Part shown: piece by piece, positions 17,522 to 27,041 of the stretch
How the letters are laid out: every line of letters starts with the position of its first letter
How positions within the stretch are numbered: the first letter of the stretch is position 1
DNA from: Paraclostridium ghonii
GTDB taxonomy: Bacteria > Bacillota > Clostridia > Peptostreptococcales > Peptostreptococcaceae
Reading direction: 5' to 3' (one strand)
DNA: 64,000 nucleotides
Assembly: GCF_030815085.1 (NCBI RefSeq)
Contig: NZ_JAUSWG010000006.1
Program-made: the position numbers and the translations under genes
Notes under the pieces: model-generated
Seen by the model: the letters and a program-made list of their open reading frames with translations, nothing else
Database searches by the model: none
Told to the model about the DNA's origin: nothing

Positions 17522-18863
17522 GAAGATATTAATTGCTAATCGTGGAGAAATAGCAGTAAGAATTATTCGTGCATGCCAAGATATGGGCATAAAAACAGTA
17601 GCTGTTTATTCAGAAATGGATGCAGATGCTCTTCATACTCAAATGGCAGATGAAGCGGTGTGCATTGGACCTGCTAGGGTTAAGGATAGTTATTTAAATA
17701 TACCAAACATATTAAGTGCTACAGTTTTGACTGGTGCAGAAGCTCTACATCCTGGCTTTGGTTTTTTATCTGAGAATAGCAAATTTGCAAAGATGTGCAA
17801 TGAATGTAATATAACATTTATTGGACCAGATTCGGAAGCCATTGATAAAATGGGCAACAAATCAAGGGCTAGAGAGATAATGATAGCTGCCGGAGTTCCT
17901 GTTGTTCCAGGATCAGAAAAATCTGTTTCTGATTATAAAGAAGCTTTAAAGCTGGCTAAAGAAATTAGATATCCAGTAATAGTTAAGGCTTCTGCAGGCG
18001 GTGGTGGAAGAGGTATAAGAATAGTACATAACGATGCAGAAATGGTTAAAGCTTTTAATACTGCTAAAACAGAGGCTCTGAATGCCTTTGGTGATGACAC
18101 AATGTATGTTGAAAAGTTTATTGAAAATTCAAGGCATATTGAATTTCAAGTTTTAGGAGATAATTATGGGAATATAATTCACTTAGGTGAAAGAGATTGT
18201 TCTATTCAAAGAAGAAATCAGAAGGTTTTAGAAGAGGTACCATCAGTTGTAATGACAGAAGCGTTGAGGGGTGAAATGGGTCAGGTAGCTGTAAACGCTG
18301 CTAAAGCTGTAGATTACAAGAATGCAGGAACTATTGAATTTTTAATAGATAAACATGGCAAATACTATTTTATGGAAATGAATACTCGTATTCAGGTTGA
18401 ACATGGTATTACTGAGATTATAACTGGTGTAGACTTAATTAAAGAACAATTAAGAGTTGCAGCAGGTGAAAAACTTAGGTATGCTCAAGAAGATATTAAA
18501 ATCAATGGTCATGCTATAGAATGCCGTATTAATGCGGAAAATCTTAAAAGAGGATTTAGGCCATCGCCAGGAAAAATTGAAAGACTGAACCTGCCAGGAG
18601 GACCTGGAGTAAGGCTGGACAGTGCAGTATATCAAGGATATACTATACCACCTATCTATGATTCAATGATAGGCAAGCTTATGGTTTATGGTGAAGACAG
18701 GGAAGAAGCTTTAAACAAAATGAAAAGAGCTTTAGGAGAATTCGTGATAGAAGGAGTAGAAACAAATATAGATTTTCAATATATGATTTTAGAAAATGAA
18801 GCCTTTAAAAAGGGAGTTTACGATACTAGCTTCATTTTAAACGAATTAAAGTTTAATTACTAA
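17514..18863 (+). CDS. accC: Acetyl-CoA carboxylase, biotin carboxylase subunit
   Basis: 449 residues, the normal AccC length, starting MFKKILIANRGEIA. It has the ATP-grasp Gly loop (KASAGGGGRGI), the EMNTRIQVEH catalytic segment and the C-terminal biotin carboxylase domain (INGHAIECRINAE, PSPGKIE). After RIQVEH the common Pro-Val is Gly-Ile, a small deviation next to catalytic residues. It carboxylates biotin on AccB using ATP and bicarbonate. The frame is intact, and the start overlaps the dead end of fabZ. Confidence 0.96.
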   Translation: MFKKILIANRGEIAVRIIRACQDMGIKTVAVYSEMDADALHTQMADEAVCIGPARVKDSYLNIPNILSATVLTGAEALHPGFGFLSENSKFAKMCNECNITFIGPDSEAIDKMGNKSRAREIMIAAGVPVVPGSEKSVSDYKEALKLAKEIRYPVIVKASAGGGGRGIRIVHNDAEMVKAFNTAKTEALNAFGDDTMYVEKFIENSRHIEFQVLGDNYGNIIHLGERDCSIQRRNQKVLEEVPSVVMTEALRGEMGQVAVNAAKAVDYKNAGTIEFLIDKHGKYYFMEMNTRIQVEHGITEIITGVDLIKEQLRVAAGEKLRYAQEDIKINGHAIECRINAENLKRGFRPSPGKIERLNLPGGPGVRLDSAVYQGYTIPPIYDSMIGKLMVYGEDREEALNKMKRALGEFVIEGVETNIDFQYMILENEAFKKGVYDTSFILNELKFNY

Positions 18864-19123
18864 GAATCATTTATAATGAATTCTACGTAGCAGAAGAACA
18901 GAATTAAATACGGGATAGACAGAAGATGCTAAAGGTGCTGAAGTGAAATTTCATATGCTTAGTAAAAAGTATACCAAATTTTAGCATAGGAGATGGGAAT
19001 ACTATTAAGGCCAAATTCCTAACAATAGCTTTGACATTAGCCTTTTAGCATCCTCTGTGCACTATGCGCTCTTTGTTTTAAATCTTTTTTCTTAAAGTGA
19101 TATCATATGGGGGGAATGCTAAC
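18864..19123. other. 260-bp gap between accC and accD without a recognisable gene
   Basis: In the conserved operon accC and accD are normally close together. Here 260 bases separate them; no open frame, terminator or known RNA is visible. It is slightly richer in G and C than the flanks at 18890-19060 and could be a decayed insertion. Confidence 0.4.
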
Positions 19124-20026
19124 ATGCTTAATACGCTATTTAAAAAGGAAAAATATATAGCAGCTTCTTCTAATGCAACAGAAGCTGTTGTACCTAAAAT
19201 TGCACCAGTTAAAGAAGGAGAGGGAATAGAAAAAAAACCTAATATACCAAGTGAAATGTGGGTTAAGTGCACTGAATGCGGTCAGATATTATATAGATCA
19301 GACATTGAAGAAAACTTAATGACTTGCCAATTCTGCAATGCTCATTTTAGAATGTTTTCACAGGAAAGAATAGCAGTTCTTTTAGACGAGGGAAGTTTTC
19401 AAGAGCTTGATAAGAATATGGTTAGTGTCAATCCGCTGAACTATCCTAATTACGAATCTAAGCTTAAGAGCCTGTCAAAGAATATATATCTAAACGAAGC
19501 AGTTGTAACAGGACTAGGAAAAATTAATGGTATGGACTTAGTTGTAGCTGTAATGGACAGCAGATTTATGATGGGAAGCATGGGGTCAGTAGTTGGTGAA
19601 AAGCTAACTAGAGCAGTGGAAAAGGCAACAGAGATGAAATTACCTATTGTTATCTTCACAGCCTCTGGGGGCGCTAGAATGCAGGAGGGAATCTTTTCTC
19701 TAATGCAGATGGCTAAGGTAAGTGGAGCAATTGCTAAGCATAACGAAGCTGGACTTCTATATATTACTGTGCTAACAGATCCTACCACTGGTGGAGTAAC
19801 AGCAAGTTTTGCAATGCTTGGAGATATAATTTTATCAGAACCTAATGTCCTTATAGGCTTTGCGGGAAGAAGAGTTATAGAACAAACAATAAAACAAAAG
19901 CTTCCATATGAATTTCAAAAGGCAGAATTTTTATTGAACCATGGTTTTGTAGACAGCATTATTCATAGAAAGAAGCTAAAAGAAACTATTGGCATGCTTT
20001 TAATGATGCATAAGGAGGACTCATAA
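19124..20026 (+). CDS. accD: Acetyl-CoA carboxylase carboxyltransferase beta subunit
   Basis: 300 residues. I chose ATG 19124 (MLNTLFKKEKYI, the typical AccD start), with GGGGGGA upstream, over the open GTG 27 bases earlier. The four-Cys zinc ribbon is complete (Cys49, Cys52, Cys68, Cys71). The crotonase-fold part has FTASGGARMQEG and TDPTTGGVTASFAMLGD. With AccA it transfers the carboxyl group from biotin to acetyl-CoA. The TAA overlaps the ATG of accA (TAATG), so the two subunits are coupled. Confidence 0.96.
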   Translation: MLNTLFKKEKYIAASSNATEAVVPKIAPVKEGEGIEKKPNIPSEMWVKCTECGQILYRSDIEENLMTCQFCNAHFRMFSQERIAVLLDEGSFQELDKNMVSVNPLNYPNYESKLKSLSKNIYLNEAVVTGLGKINGMDLVVAVMDSRFMMGSMGSVVGEKLTRAVEKATEMKLPIVIFTASGGARMQEGIFSLMQMAKVSGAIAKHNEAGLLYITVLTDPTTGGVTASFAMLGDIILSEPNVLIGFAGRRVIEQTIKQKLPYEFQKAEFLLNHGFVDSIIHRKKLKETIGMLLMMHKEDS

Positions 20027-20976
20027 TGACTATTCTTGAAGTTGAAAAGAAAATAGAAGAATTTATGCTAAAAATAGAAGAATTAAAAATTTTTTCTACA
20101 GAGCAAAATATTGACTTATCTTCGGAAATAAAAGTTTTAGAAGATAAGCTGCATAATATGAAAAGTACAGTTTACCAAAATTTATCTGCTTGGGATAAGC
20201 TAAGCTTAGCAAAGCTTATGGAAAGACCAACAGCTTTGGATTATATAGAAAGAGTTTTTGATAATTTTATTGAGCTTCATGGTGACCGTAACTTTGCTGA
20301 TGATGCTTCTATTGTTGGAGGGGTTGCCTTTCTTGGAGATATTCCAGTAACAGTAATAGGTCAGCAAAAGGGAAGAAACACAAAAGAAAACATAAAAAGG
20401 AACTTTGGGATGCCTCACCCAGAAGGCTATAGAAAGGCCTTAAGGCTTATGAAGCAGGCAGAAAAGTTTAAGAGACCAATAATATGCTTTGTGGACACTC
20501 CAGGTGCATTCTGTGGTATAGGTGCAGAAGAAAGAGGCCAAGGAGAAGCCATAGCGGTAAATCTTATGGAGATGTCAGCGCTAAATACTCCAACTATCTC
20601 AATTTTTATTGGAGAAGGTGGAAGTGGTGGTGCATTAGCGTTAGCAGTTTCTGACGAGGTTTGGATGCTTGAACATTCAATATATTCAATACTGTCACCA
20701 GAAGGCTTTGCCAGCATTCTTTGGAAGGACAGTAGTAGAGCAAAAGAAGCTGCAGGAATAATGAAGATTACTGCTCAAGATTTAAAAAATTTCGGAATTA
20801 TAGATAAAATATTGAAAGAACCTACTGGGGGTGCACATAGAAACATTGAAGAAATGTGCAATAAAGTAAAAGAGCAGTTACTAAATACATTACCTAGGTT
20901 AATAGATAAATTAATAGAGGATTTAATAGAAGATAGGTACAAAAAGTTTAGAACAATGGGTATGTTCATGGAATAG
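20026..20976 (+). CDS. accA: Acetyl-CoA carboxylase carboxyltransferase alpha subunit
   Basis: 316 residues, normal for AccA. The N-terminal coiled-coil helices are followed by the conserved HGDRNFADD and IGQQKGRNTKENIKRNFGMP segments, and by the oxyanion region GEGGSGGALALAV. The frame is intact and it closes the acc set. No clear terminator follows directly; an imperfect hairpin lies at 21051-21101. The complete carboxylase provides malonyl-CoA, the extender unit the upstream PKS needs. Confidence 0.96.
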   Translation: MTILEVEKKIEEFMLKIEELKIFSTEQNIDLSSEIKVLEDKLHNMKSTVYQNLSAWDKLSLAKLMERPTALDYIERVFDNFIELHGDRNFADDASIVGGVAFLGDIPVTVIGQQKGRNTKENIKRNFGMPHPEGYRKALRLMKQAEKFKRPIICFVDTPGAFCGIGAEERGQGEAIAVNLMEMSALNTPTISIFIGEGGSGGALALAVSDEVWMLEHSIYSILSPEGFASILWKDSSRAKEAAGIMKITAQDLKNFGIIDKILKEPTGGAHRNIEEMCNKVKEQLLNTLPRLIDKLIEDLIEDRYKKFRTMGMFME

Positions 20977-21667
20977 GGAATTATTATAAACTTTAGTATT
21001 TGATTAGTTTGACTTTTGTTTAGCAAATATGGTTAATCTATGAAAAAAACATAACCTCTTACATATTATTTTAATGTAGTAAGTGATATGCAGGAGGTTA
21101 TATGTCTTCATGCAAAATTAAGGTTACGTGAAGATTTGGGGGATTAAGATTTGATGCATGTAACAATATGTATAATAAGATTACTAAGAAAAAATAAGTA
21201 TGATAATGATTTGGATGTAATTGAAAAAAATTAAAGTAAATTGATGCTCAATTTGAAAAGGTATATATGATAAATTGAATGAAGTTATCAACTAAAGAAA
21301 TTTTGAGATTATTAATTAAAAATATTAAGAAAAAACAAAATGAGTTATTAAGTAGGAAAGAAGAGTTTACTGAAAAATCAGATTTTTATAGCGATGATGA
21401 TAGTTTTAGTGCCTTTTAGGTTTATGACTAAGATTACAATGGGAAATAATGTTAGTAAAAGGGTCCATGAAATTGTTAATTAAATGTAAGAATTAACAAT
21501 TAACCTATATCATTAACAAAGAGGCGTTTTTTTACACGATAAATAGTATCAAGGCATATATCATTTTGCTTTCTTGAGGTGACAATGCTTTAAGTGTATT
21601 ATTGATAAATATGAAAAAACAGATTAGTATTGCTAGTGATAAGTATAATTTTTTAAGGTGGTGTAGT
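20977..21667. other. 690-bp AT-rich gap between accA and the PPTase gene
   Basis: No clear gene. Visible items: an imperfect hairpin whose outer arms are ATAACCTC (21051-21058) and GAGGTTAT (21094-21101); a 46-codon frame (ATG 21279 to TAG 21419, Lys/Glu rich, unrecognised); and a perfect 11-bp inverted repeat AATTGTTAATT (21471-21481 with 21491-21501). A short-lived TTG/ATG extension of the PPTase frame begins at 21602 but lacks a ribosome site. Confidence 0.4.
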
Positions 21668-22375
21668 ATGATTGACATTTATGCAGTTAATTTGTGTAAA
21701 AATGAAAATGAATCTAAAATTTCTAAAGCTATAAAATTTCTACCATATGAAAAAAAAGAAAAGGTAAGTAAGTTTTTAGGATGGAAGGATAAAGAAAGAA
21801 CGACTTTAGGAGAGTTATTAATTAGAACTATTATAATTAATACAGTAGGTATTAGTAATGAGAGTATAAGCTTTTATAAAAGTGAATATGGTAAGCCTTT
21901 TTTAAATTATGATTACGATTTACACTTTAATATTTCTCATAGTGGTGACTGGGTGGTATGTTCGGTGGATTCTAGGCCAATAGGGATAGATATTGAGGAA
22001 ATAAGAACTATTGATTGTGAGGTTTTCGAAAAGTTTTTTTTTGAATCAGAATTTAAACAGCTATGCAAAATAAATGGCATCAAAAAAATGCAGTATTTTT
22101 ATGATTTGTGGACATTAAAAGAAAGTTATATAAAAGCTGATGGAAGAGGGTTAAGTATTCCTTTGAATTCATTTGAAATAATTAATGGTAAGGACGGAAT
22201 TAAAATAGGAGCTAATAAAGACAATAAGAAATATTTTTTTAAGCAGTACAATATTGATGATAATTATAAGTTATCTGTGTGTGCAACAAATGATAAATTT
22301 ACTGATCATGTAATAATTAAGAAGTATGATGAAGTGATTAACGAATTTGTAGTTTTAGCATGTAGAAGCAATTAA
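21668..22375 (+). CDS. Sfp-type 4'-phosphopantetheinyl transferase
   Basis: 235 residues from ATG 21668, with AAGGTGG 6-9 bases upstream; this start gives the usual Sfp length and MIDIYAVN opening. Motifs in order: YGKPFL, NISHSGDW, GIDIEEI (Mg-binding Asp and Glu) and WTLKESYIKADGRGL (catalytic Glu and Lys). It moves phosphopantetheine from CoA to the Ser of carrier proteins, here Ser1429 and Ser1529 of the two PKSs. Sfp-type enzymes serve secondary metabolism, whereas AcpS serves fatty-acid synthesis, so its place at the end of the island fits the PKS. It is the last intact gene before the nested insertion elements. Confidence 0.95.
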   Translation: MIDIYAVNLCKNENESKISKAIKFLPYEKKEKVSKFLGWKDKERTTLGELLIRTIIINTVGISNESISFYKSEYGKPFLNYDYDLHFNISHSGDWVVCSVDSRPIGIDIEEIRTIDCEVFEKFFFESEFKQLCKINGIKKMQYFYDLWTLKESYIKADGRGLSIPLNSFEIINGKDGIKIGANKDNKKYFFKQYNIDDNYKLSVCATNDKFTDHVIIKKYDEVINEFVVLACRSN

Positions 22376-22940
22376 GTGATTGCAGAATTTAAAAATTAAA
22401 AATGATCCTAATTTTTTCTTAAATATGCAAAAAAGAAGATACCAAAAATACTTTTTAAAAATATGGAAACTATAAGAATGTTAAATAAAGATTAATCAAA
22501 GAGAACCTTCTTATGCAAAATTTTTCTGTTGATGGTAAAAATAAAACTTGGGTTGGCGATATTACATATTAAAATATATTCCAACGAACGAAGGTTTTTT
22601 ATATTTCATATCATATATGGATATGTATAGTTGTAAAATTGTAGGTTGGTCTATGGATAAAAGGATGAGGGAAGACTTAGTAATAGATGCATTAGAGTTA
22701 GCGATCGGAAGAGAAAATCCTAAGCAGGGTCTTATAATGAATACTGACAGAAGGTTTCAATTCATTGGTAAAAGATATTAAAGTGAAATTGATAAACATG
22801 GTATTATTGCAAGTATGAGTAAGCTTGAGAACTCTTATGATAATAATCTTATTCAGTCTTTTAATAAGTTTTTAAAAACAGAAATGTTTGATAGTAAAAA
22901 TATTTATCATACTAGAGATGAGGCTAAAAAAGCTTATATT

Positions 22941-24353
22941 GGGAATGTCAAGAAATTTGTGTAAATAAAAATTTTATAGTATTTATTTGAAGTCAGATAG
23001 AGCTAACTTTCTATCTGACTTTATTGCTTACCTTATTGATACTTTCTAATACGTTTTTGGAAATTCTCATCTACATCAAGTTGATTTCTTACAATCGCCC
23101 AATTAGCAACAGATTTTCCATTCCATTTTTTTTGAAGTTCCATAATTCTAAGATATAGTAATTTTAATACTGCATTTTCATTAGGAAAAGAGCCTTTTCT
23201 AGTAACTTTTCTCAAGCTTGAGTTAATACTTTCAACTGCATTTGTAGTATACATAATCTTTCTAACTGCACTTCCATAGTTAAATAATTGCTCTACATGT
23301 ATAAAGTTTCTTTGCCATACATCTATTGCTCCAGGATATTTACTCCAAGTTTGGTTAAAACGCTCAAATTCAGCGTTAGCTGCCTTCAAACTCGCAGCTG
23401 AATAAACTTTTCTTAATTGAGCAGTAAAAGCTTTATATTACTTGTTTGGTACAAATTTTATTGAGTTTCTTATTGAATGTACAATACATCTTTGTACAAC
23501 TACATCTTTAAATATTGATTTAGCCCCTTCTTCTAATCCACTTACGCCATCCATTGAAATAAAAAGAACATCTTCAACTCCACGACCTTTAATTTCATCA
23601 AATATCTGCATCCAAGTATGCTTACTTTCAGTTTCATTTATCCAAAAACCAAGTATATCCTTAGCTCCATCCACATCGTAACCTAGTATTGTGTAAACTG
23701 CACAATTTTTCACTTCGTAGTCTTTATATATATTCACATAAAGACAGTCTACAAAAAGAAATGTATAAAACTTCTTTAAAGGTCTATTTTGCCATTGTTC
23801 AAGGTAGTCAATTACACTATCTGTAATTTCAGAAATAGTTTCATGAGATATCTCAAATCCGTATATATATTCTATTGTACTTGCAATATCTCTTTGGCTC
23901 ATACCTTTTCATACATTGATAAGACCTTATCTTCAATGCTGGCTAGGTCTTTAGATCTTTTAGGTATTATTGTTAAAAAGTCGCTTCGCGATCACGTGGC
24001 ACATTAATAGAGATATTGCCATTAGTTGTTCTTACAGTTTTTTTAGAGTATCCATTTCTACGATTATTATTTTCATATCCTAAATGGTTTGCCATTTCAC
24101 CTTGTAGCATAGCCTCAAACATAGGTCCAAATATATCCTTTAAAGCATCTTGTACATCAGATGCTGTTTCTGGTTGGTACTCTTCAAGTATTGCATTTAT
24201 TAGTTCACTTTTCTTAGAATTTTGCTTTTTCTTAGTCATATTATATACCATCTTTCCGCTCCATTTCTTTTAATACTAACACATTTCTGCAAATAAAAAG
24301 TGCGTAAGAGAAAATTTTATATTTTCTACTTATACACTTTATTTTACGCTCCC
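22941..24353 (-). mobile_element. IS256-like insertion sequence, about 1413 bp, nested in the IS3 remnant
   Basis: The ends are imperfect inverted repeats: GGGAATGTCAAGAAATTTGT at 22941 and, on the other strand from 24353, GGGAGCGTAAAATAAAGTGT. The element is flanked by GCTTATATT (22932-22940) and GCTATATTT (24354-24362), a slightly mutated 9-bp target duplication of the kind IS256 elements make. Removing the element rejoins the IS3 reading frame (KKA-IFKYI). Inside are a broken transposase and a hairpin AGTCAGATAG/CTATCTGACT (22991-23020) after its stop. A further near-perfect fold lies at 24299-24337 just inside the other end. Confidence 0.82.
23033..24251 (-). pseudogene. IS256-family (mutator) transposase, inactivated
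   Basis: N-terminal part 24251-23973 (QGEMANHLGYE, RRNGYSKKTVRT), middle 23902-23438 (MSQRDIASTIEYIYG, VDCLYVNIY, SMDGVSGLEEG, CIVHSIRNS) and C-terminal part 23437-23033 (AEFERFNQTWSKYP, TTNAVESINSSLRKV). These hold the DDE pattern of the family. A frameshift pair lies between 23902 and 23973, and an in-frame TAA at 23438-23440 separates VPNK from YKAFTAQLRK. Of about 400 residues nearly all remain readable, so the decay is recent compared with the IS3 host. Confidence 0.9.
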
Positions 24354-24566
24354 GCTATATTTAAATATATTTTATAATAGAATAAAGAAGATATTCTGAA
24401 CTTGGGTATGTTTCTCCTATAGAATTTGAAAAATTAAACCAGATTGAGTAGGTTATTTATAATGTCTATCTAATCGGGTTAAGTCCAGTTTTGATTATTT
24501 AAACTGTCTACTACAAAGGGAGTATATCAATAGGCATAACCCCTTAAAACTATCATTTATAAAATT

Positions 24567-24611
24567 AAATTTGATATTAATAATATAAAAAATTATTACC
24601 ATATCAAATTT
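24567..24611 (-). terminator. Intrinsic terminator of the chitinase gene
   Basis: Outer arms AAATTTGATAT (24567-24577) and its complement (24601-24611), with an inner stem TAATAAT/ATTATTA. Read on the minus strand it is followed by TTTAATTTT. It lies 10 bases after the end of the cut-off chitinase C-terminus, which shows that the original transcript covered the full-length gene. Confidence 0.75.
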
Positions 24612-24621
24612 TGCAATTTAA

Positions 24622-24990
24622 TTATGCCAACTCCCAAGCAGAGCTACTTCCTGGAATTTCTCCTTTTGTCCACAATTTTGCTACATATTCTTTTCCATTA
24701 TATACAACTCTATCACCTGCTAAATATACTTTTTCTGGATTATATGTTTCTTCTATTTTTTCTTTAACTGTTATTGTTCTTATAGCAGTAGCTTCTACAT
24801 TTTTACTATTTATAACTTTATAAGTTAATTTATATTCACCAACTTTAGATGTATCTACATTTCCACTAACTTTTATTTTAGAAGTTAAGTCACTATCTTC
24901 TTTATCATTTGCGATTACTCCCTCTAACACATCAAATGATTGACCTATAAATATATCTTTATTACTTACACCATTTAGCACAGGAGCATT
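24622..24990 (-). pseudogene. Cut-off C-terminal modules of the chitinase (Ig-like + CBM5/12-like)
   Basis: Directly after the chitinase TAA the same frame continues for 122 codons to the stop at 24622: NAPVLNGVSNKDIFIGQ begins a DUF5011-type Ig-like domain, and NPEKVYLAGDRVVYNGKEY...SAWELA is a chitin-binding CBM5/12 (ChtBD3) module with its aromatic residues. There is no ribosome site for separate translation. The segment is therefore the former end of the chitinase, now separated by one stop codon. Confidence 0.85.
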
Positions 24991-26844
24991 TTATTTTGGA
25001 GTAACTTCAATATTACTGTTTCCTACAGGATTCATTCCATTAAATGTAACATTTTTCACATGTGAAAAACATAGACCTATCATACCTTGAAGTGTTGTGG
25101 TTTCTCCAGGATTTAAGTTTTGCCATGTAGGTGATGTTATTGTTATAGTTGTAAAGTCACCATTATCCTTTTGAGTTACTGTTCCTCCCCAAGATGATTT
25201 AAATACTGATGATTTTGGTAAATCAAAACTTAATACCCATCCACCCTTTATAGTTTCATTAGTATAATTTGTTATGTTAAACCCATACGTGTAGTTTGGA
25301 TGATCATATTTACCTTTTTCTGATACCCCCACTTTTATTGGTTGTAAATTTTTATTTTCTTCTTCTGTTTTTTTAGCTGGCCCCATTTTAGATAGACCTT
25401 GACTTAATTTCTTTGTCAATTTATCTCCATACGTATATTTACCTTCATTTACCTTAGTTGAGCCTTTTACATAATTAGGATTTTCTCCATAATCTCCATC
25501 CATAACCCATATTAAAGCTCCACCTAAATTTCTTTCTTTTATATATTTTAATCTTTCATCTATAGATTGTTCATTTTCAAAAGTTAAAAATACTTTTTCA
25601 TTATTTTGCCATATATATGGTACTTTACCTACATCATCCCAATGTATTTTAAGATTAGGGTCTTGTTCCATTAAATTAAGTACATGCCATAGAGGGTTGG
25701 CTCCTGCTGGAATTTGATTTCCGTTTTTATCATAATCTCCCCATAGGTTGTATTTACATTTTGCTGGAGTTTTACTGGTTCCATGTAATCCTGTTCCATT
25801 TCCACCACTTACATTTTCCCAACCTCTTGTATAGTATGGTATTCCCATTAATATCTTTTCAGGTGGTAATACTCCTCTATAGTATTTGTATGACCAATCC
25901 ATTCCTAGTACCGGTATTATCATATTAATAGTTTCTTTATCCTCTGGGTTTGGATAAATATTTGCTTGATTTTCAACAAATTCATTCCATCCACCATGAT
26001 AATCATAAGACATTATACTTAAAAAATCTAAATTTTTAGCATATTCATTTGAGTTAACTCCGCCTAATACCCAAGATGAAGCACTTACTGCAGCAGTTAA
26101 AAGATAATCTTTTCCATCTTCTTTTCCTGCTTTATCTATAGCCTCTCTTAATTTTTTCATCATAATATTATACCTAGCGTTTATATTAGATCTTCTTGAT
26201 TCTGATACATCAAAGTCGTCTGGATTTCCTGATTGATTTGTTGATGATGGATACTCAAAATCTATATCAACTCCATCAAATCCATATGTTCTTATAAAGG
26301 CTACACAAGATTCAACAAATGTATCTATGCCCTTATCGGTATCCATCATTGTATAAAATCCTCTAGATCCTGACCAACCTCCAACTGACATTAATAACTT
26401 TACATCGCTAAATTCTTTTTTCATTACTTGAAGTAAGTTAAAATGACCTTTGTATGGTAGATTTTCATCTAACTGAATATGTTTTCCTCTATAGTTTAAA
26501 TCTACGTTTTTAAAATCTTCTTCTATTGCTGCAAATTTATCTCCAAAGTCTATTTTATTAGTCTGTGGGTTTACCATTGCAAAGGAGTATTGTATATGAG
26601 TTAATGAATCCCACTGTAAATTTGTAACATTAAAATAGTTATGCTCTTCACTTTTATACGCCCATTCTGGAAAATACCCAACTATTTTCCTTTCTAAATC
26701 TTTACTTGATTCTACAGTTGTTTTTATAGAATCATTTTGATTTTGGGCATAAGCAAATATTCCTGAGGGAGTTACAGTTGTTAGTGTAAATATGGAAAGT
26801 GTAACTAACGATATAGATTTTTTTAGCTTTTTCTTAATATTCAT
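24991..26844 (-). CDS. Secreted GH18 chitinase with CBM2-like domain, truncated by an in-frame TAA
   Basis: 617 residues. A Sec signal peptide (MNIKKKLKKS, then hydrophobic, cut near FAYA-QNQ) precedes a GH18 barrel (about 50-460). The barrel has the catalytic DGVDIDFEYP motif, Glu197 being the proton donor, preceded by SVGGWSGS and followed by SIMSYDYHGGWNE. After 505 comes a CBM2-like domain (YTYGFNITNYTNE, WVLSFDLP, WQNLNPGETTTLQG). It should hydrolyse chitin outside the cell; released GlcNAc oligomers could feed the nearby PTS and aldolase. The stop at 24991-24993 interrupts a frame that continues into a chitin-binding module. The catalytic part is complete, so activity may persist with weaker binding. 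Start ATG with AAAGGAGGCC 6 bases upstream. Confidence 0.93.
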   Translation of the reverse strand: MNIKKKLKKSISLVTLSIFTLTTVTPSGIFAYAQNQNDSIKTTVESSKDLERKIVGYFPEWAYKSEEHNYFNVTNLQWDSLTHIQYSFAMVNPQTNKIDFGDKFAAIEEDFKNVDLNYRGKHIQLDENLPYKGHFNLLQVMKKEFSDVKLLMSVGGWSGSRGFYTMMDTDKGIDTFVESCVAFIRTYGFDGVDIDFEYPSSTNQSGNPDDFDVSESRRSNINARYNIMMKKLREAIDKAGKEDGKDYLLTAAVSASSWVLGGVNSNEYAKNLDFLSIMSYDYHGGWNEFVENQANIYPNPEDKETINMIIPVLGMDWSYKYYRGVLPPEKILMGIPYYTRGWENVSGGNGTGLHGTSKTPAKCKYNLWGDYDKNGNQIPAGANPLWHVLNLMEQDPNLKIHWDDVGKVPYIWQNNEKVFLTFENEQSIDERLKYIKERNLGGALIWVMDGDYGENPNYVKGSTKVNEGKYTYGDKLTKKLSQGLSKMGPAKKTEEENKNLQPIKVGVSEKGKYDHPNYTYGFNITNYTNETIKGGWVLSFDLPKSSVFKSSWGGTVTQKDNGDFTTITITSPTWQNLNPGETTTLQGMIGLCFSHVKNVTFNGMNPVGNSNIEVTPK

Positions 26845-26980
26845 ATTTAGGCCTCCTTTTATTTAATCTTGTTTTACAAATATTCCTATATCCTCGGACG
26901 ATATATATATATGTTTGATATAAATATATATACATTTAATTCAGGCATATATATTTTATTACTTATTTAATATACACATT

Positions 26981-27031
26981 AAAAAAGGCTGTCGCATAAC
27001 AATTAAAAATTGTTAATACGACAGCCTTTTT
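26981..27031 (-). terminator. Intrinsic terminator of the aldolase gene
   Basis: AAAAAAGGCTGTCG pairs with CGACAGCCTTTTT around an inner AACAATT/AATTGTT hairpin. Both arms end in homopolymer runs, so it could work in both directions; on the minus strand it ends the aldolase transcript 10 bases after the stop. Confidence 0.9.
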
Positions 27032-27041
27032 AATATATATA

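Larger units (their letters stand above)
22480..24451 (+). pseudogene. IS3-family (IS150-like) transposase OrfB remnant, split by an IS256-like insertion
   Basis: The left part (about 22480-22940) contains WVGDIT, IPTNEGFLYFISYMDMYS, KIVGWSMDKRM, NTDRRFQF (usually HTDRG/HSDRGSQ) and IIASMSK, the rve integrase core, with frameshifts near 22570 and a TAA at 22779. It breaks off at DEAKKAYI (22940). The reading resumes at 24354 as AIFKYI and ends YSELGYVSPIEFEKLNQIE, stop 24449-24451, the normal IS3 C-terminus. The two parts flank the IS256-like element. The N-terminal half and OrfA are missing or unrecognisable. Confidence 0.85.

Noticed and set aside
22376..22420. GTGATTGCA shared after PKS gene 1 (4937) and after the PPTase gene (22375)
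   Set aside because: Nine bases only, next to different element families; it may be coincidence in AT-rich DNA, so I make no claim of a shared insertion end.
23442..23681. Plus-strand open frame inside the IS256-like element
   Set aside because: It is antisense to the recognisable transposase and has no features of its own.
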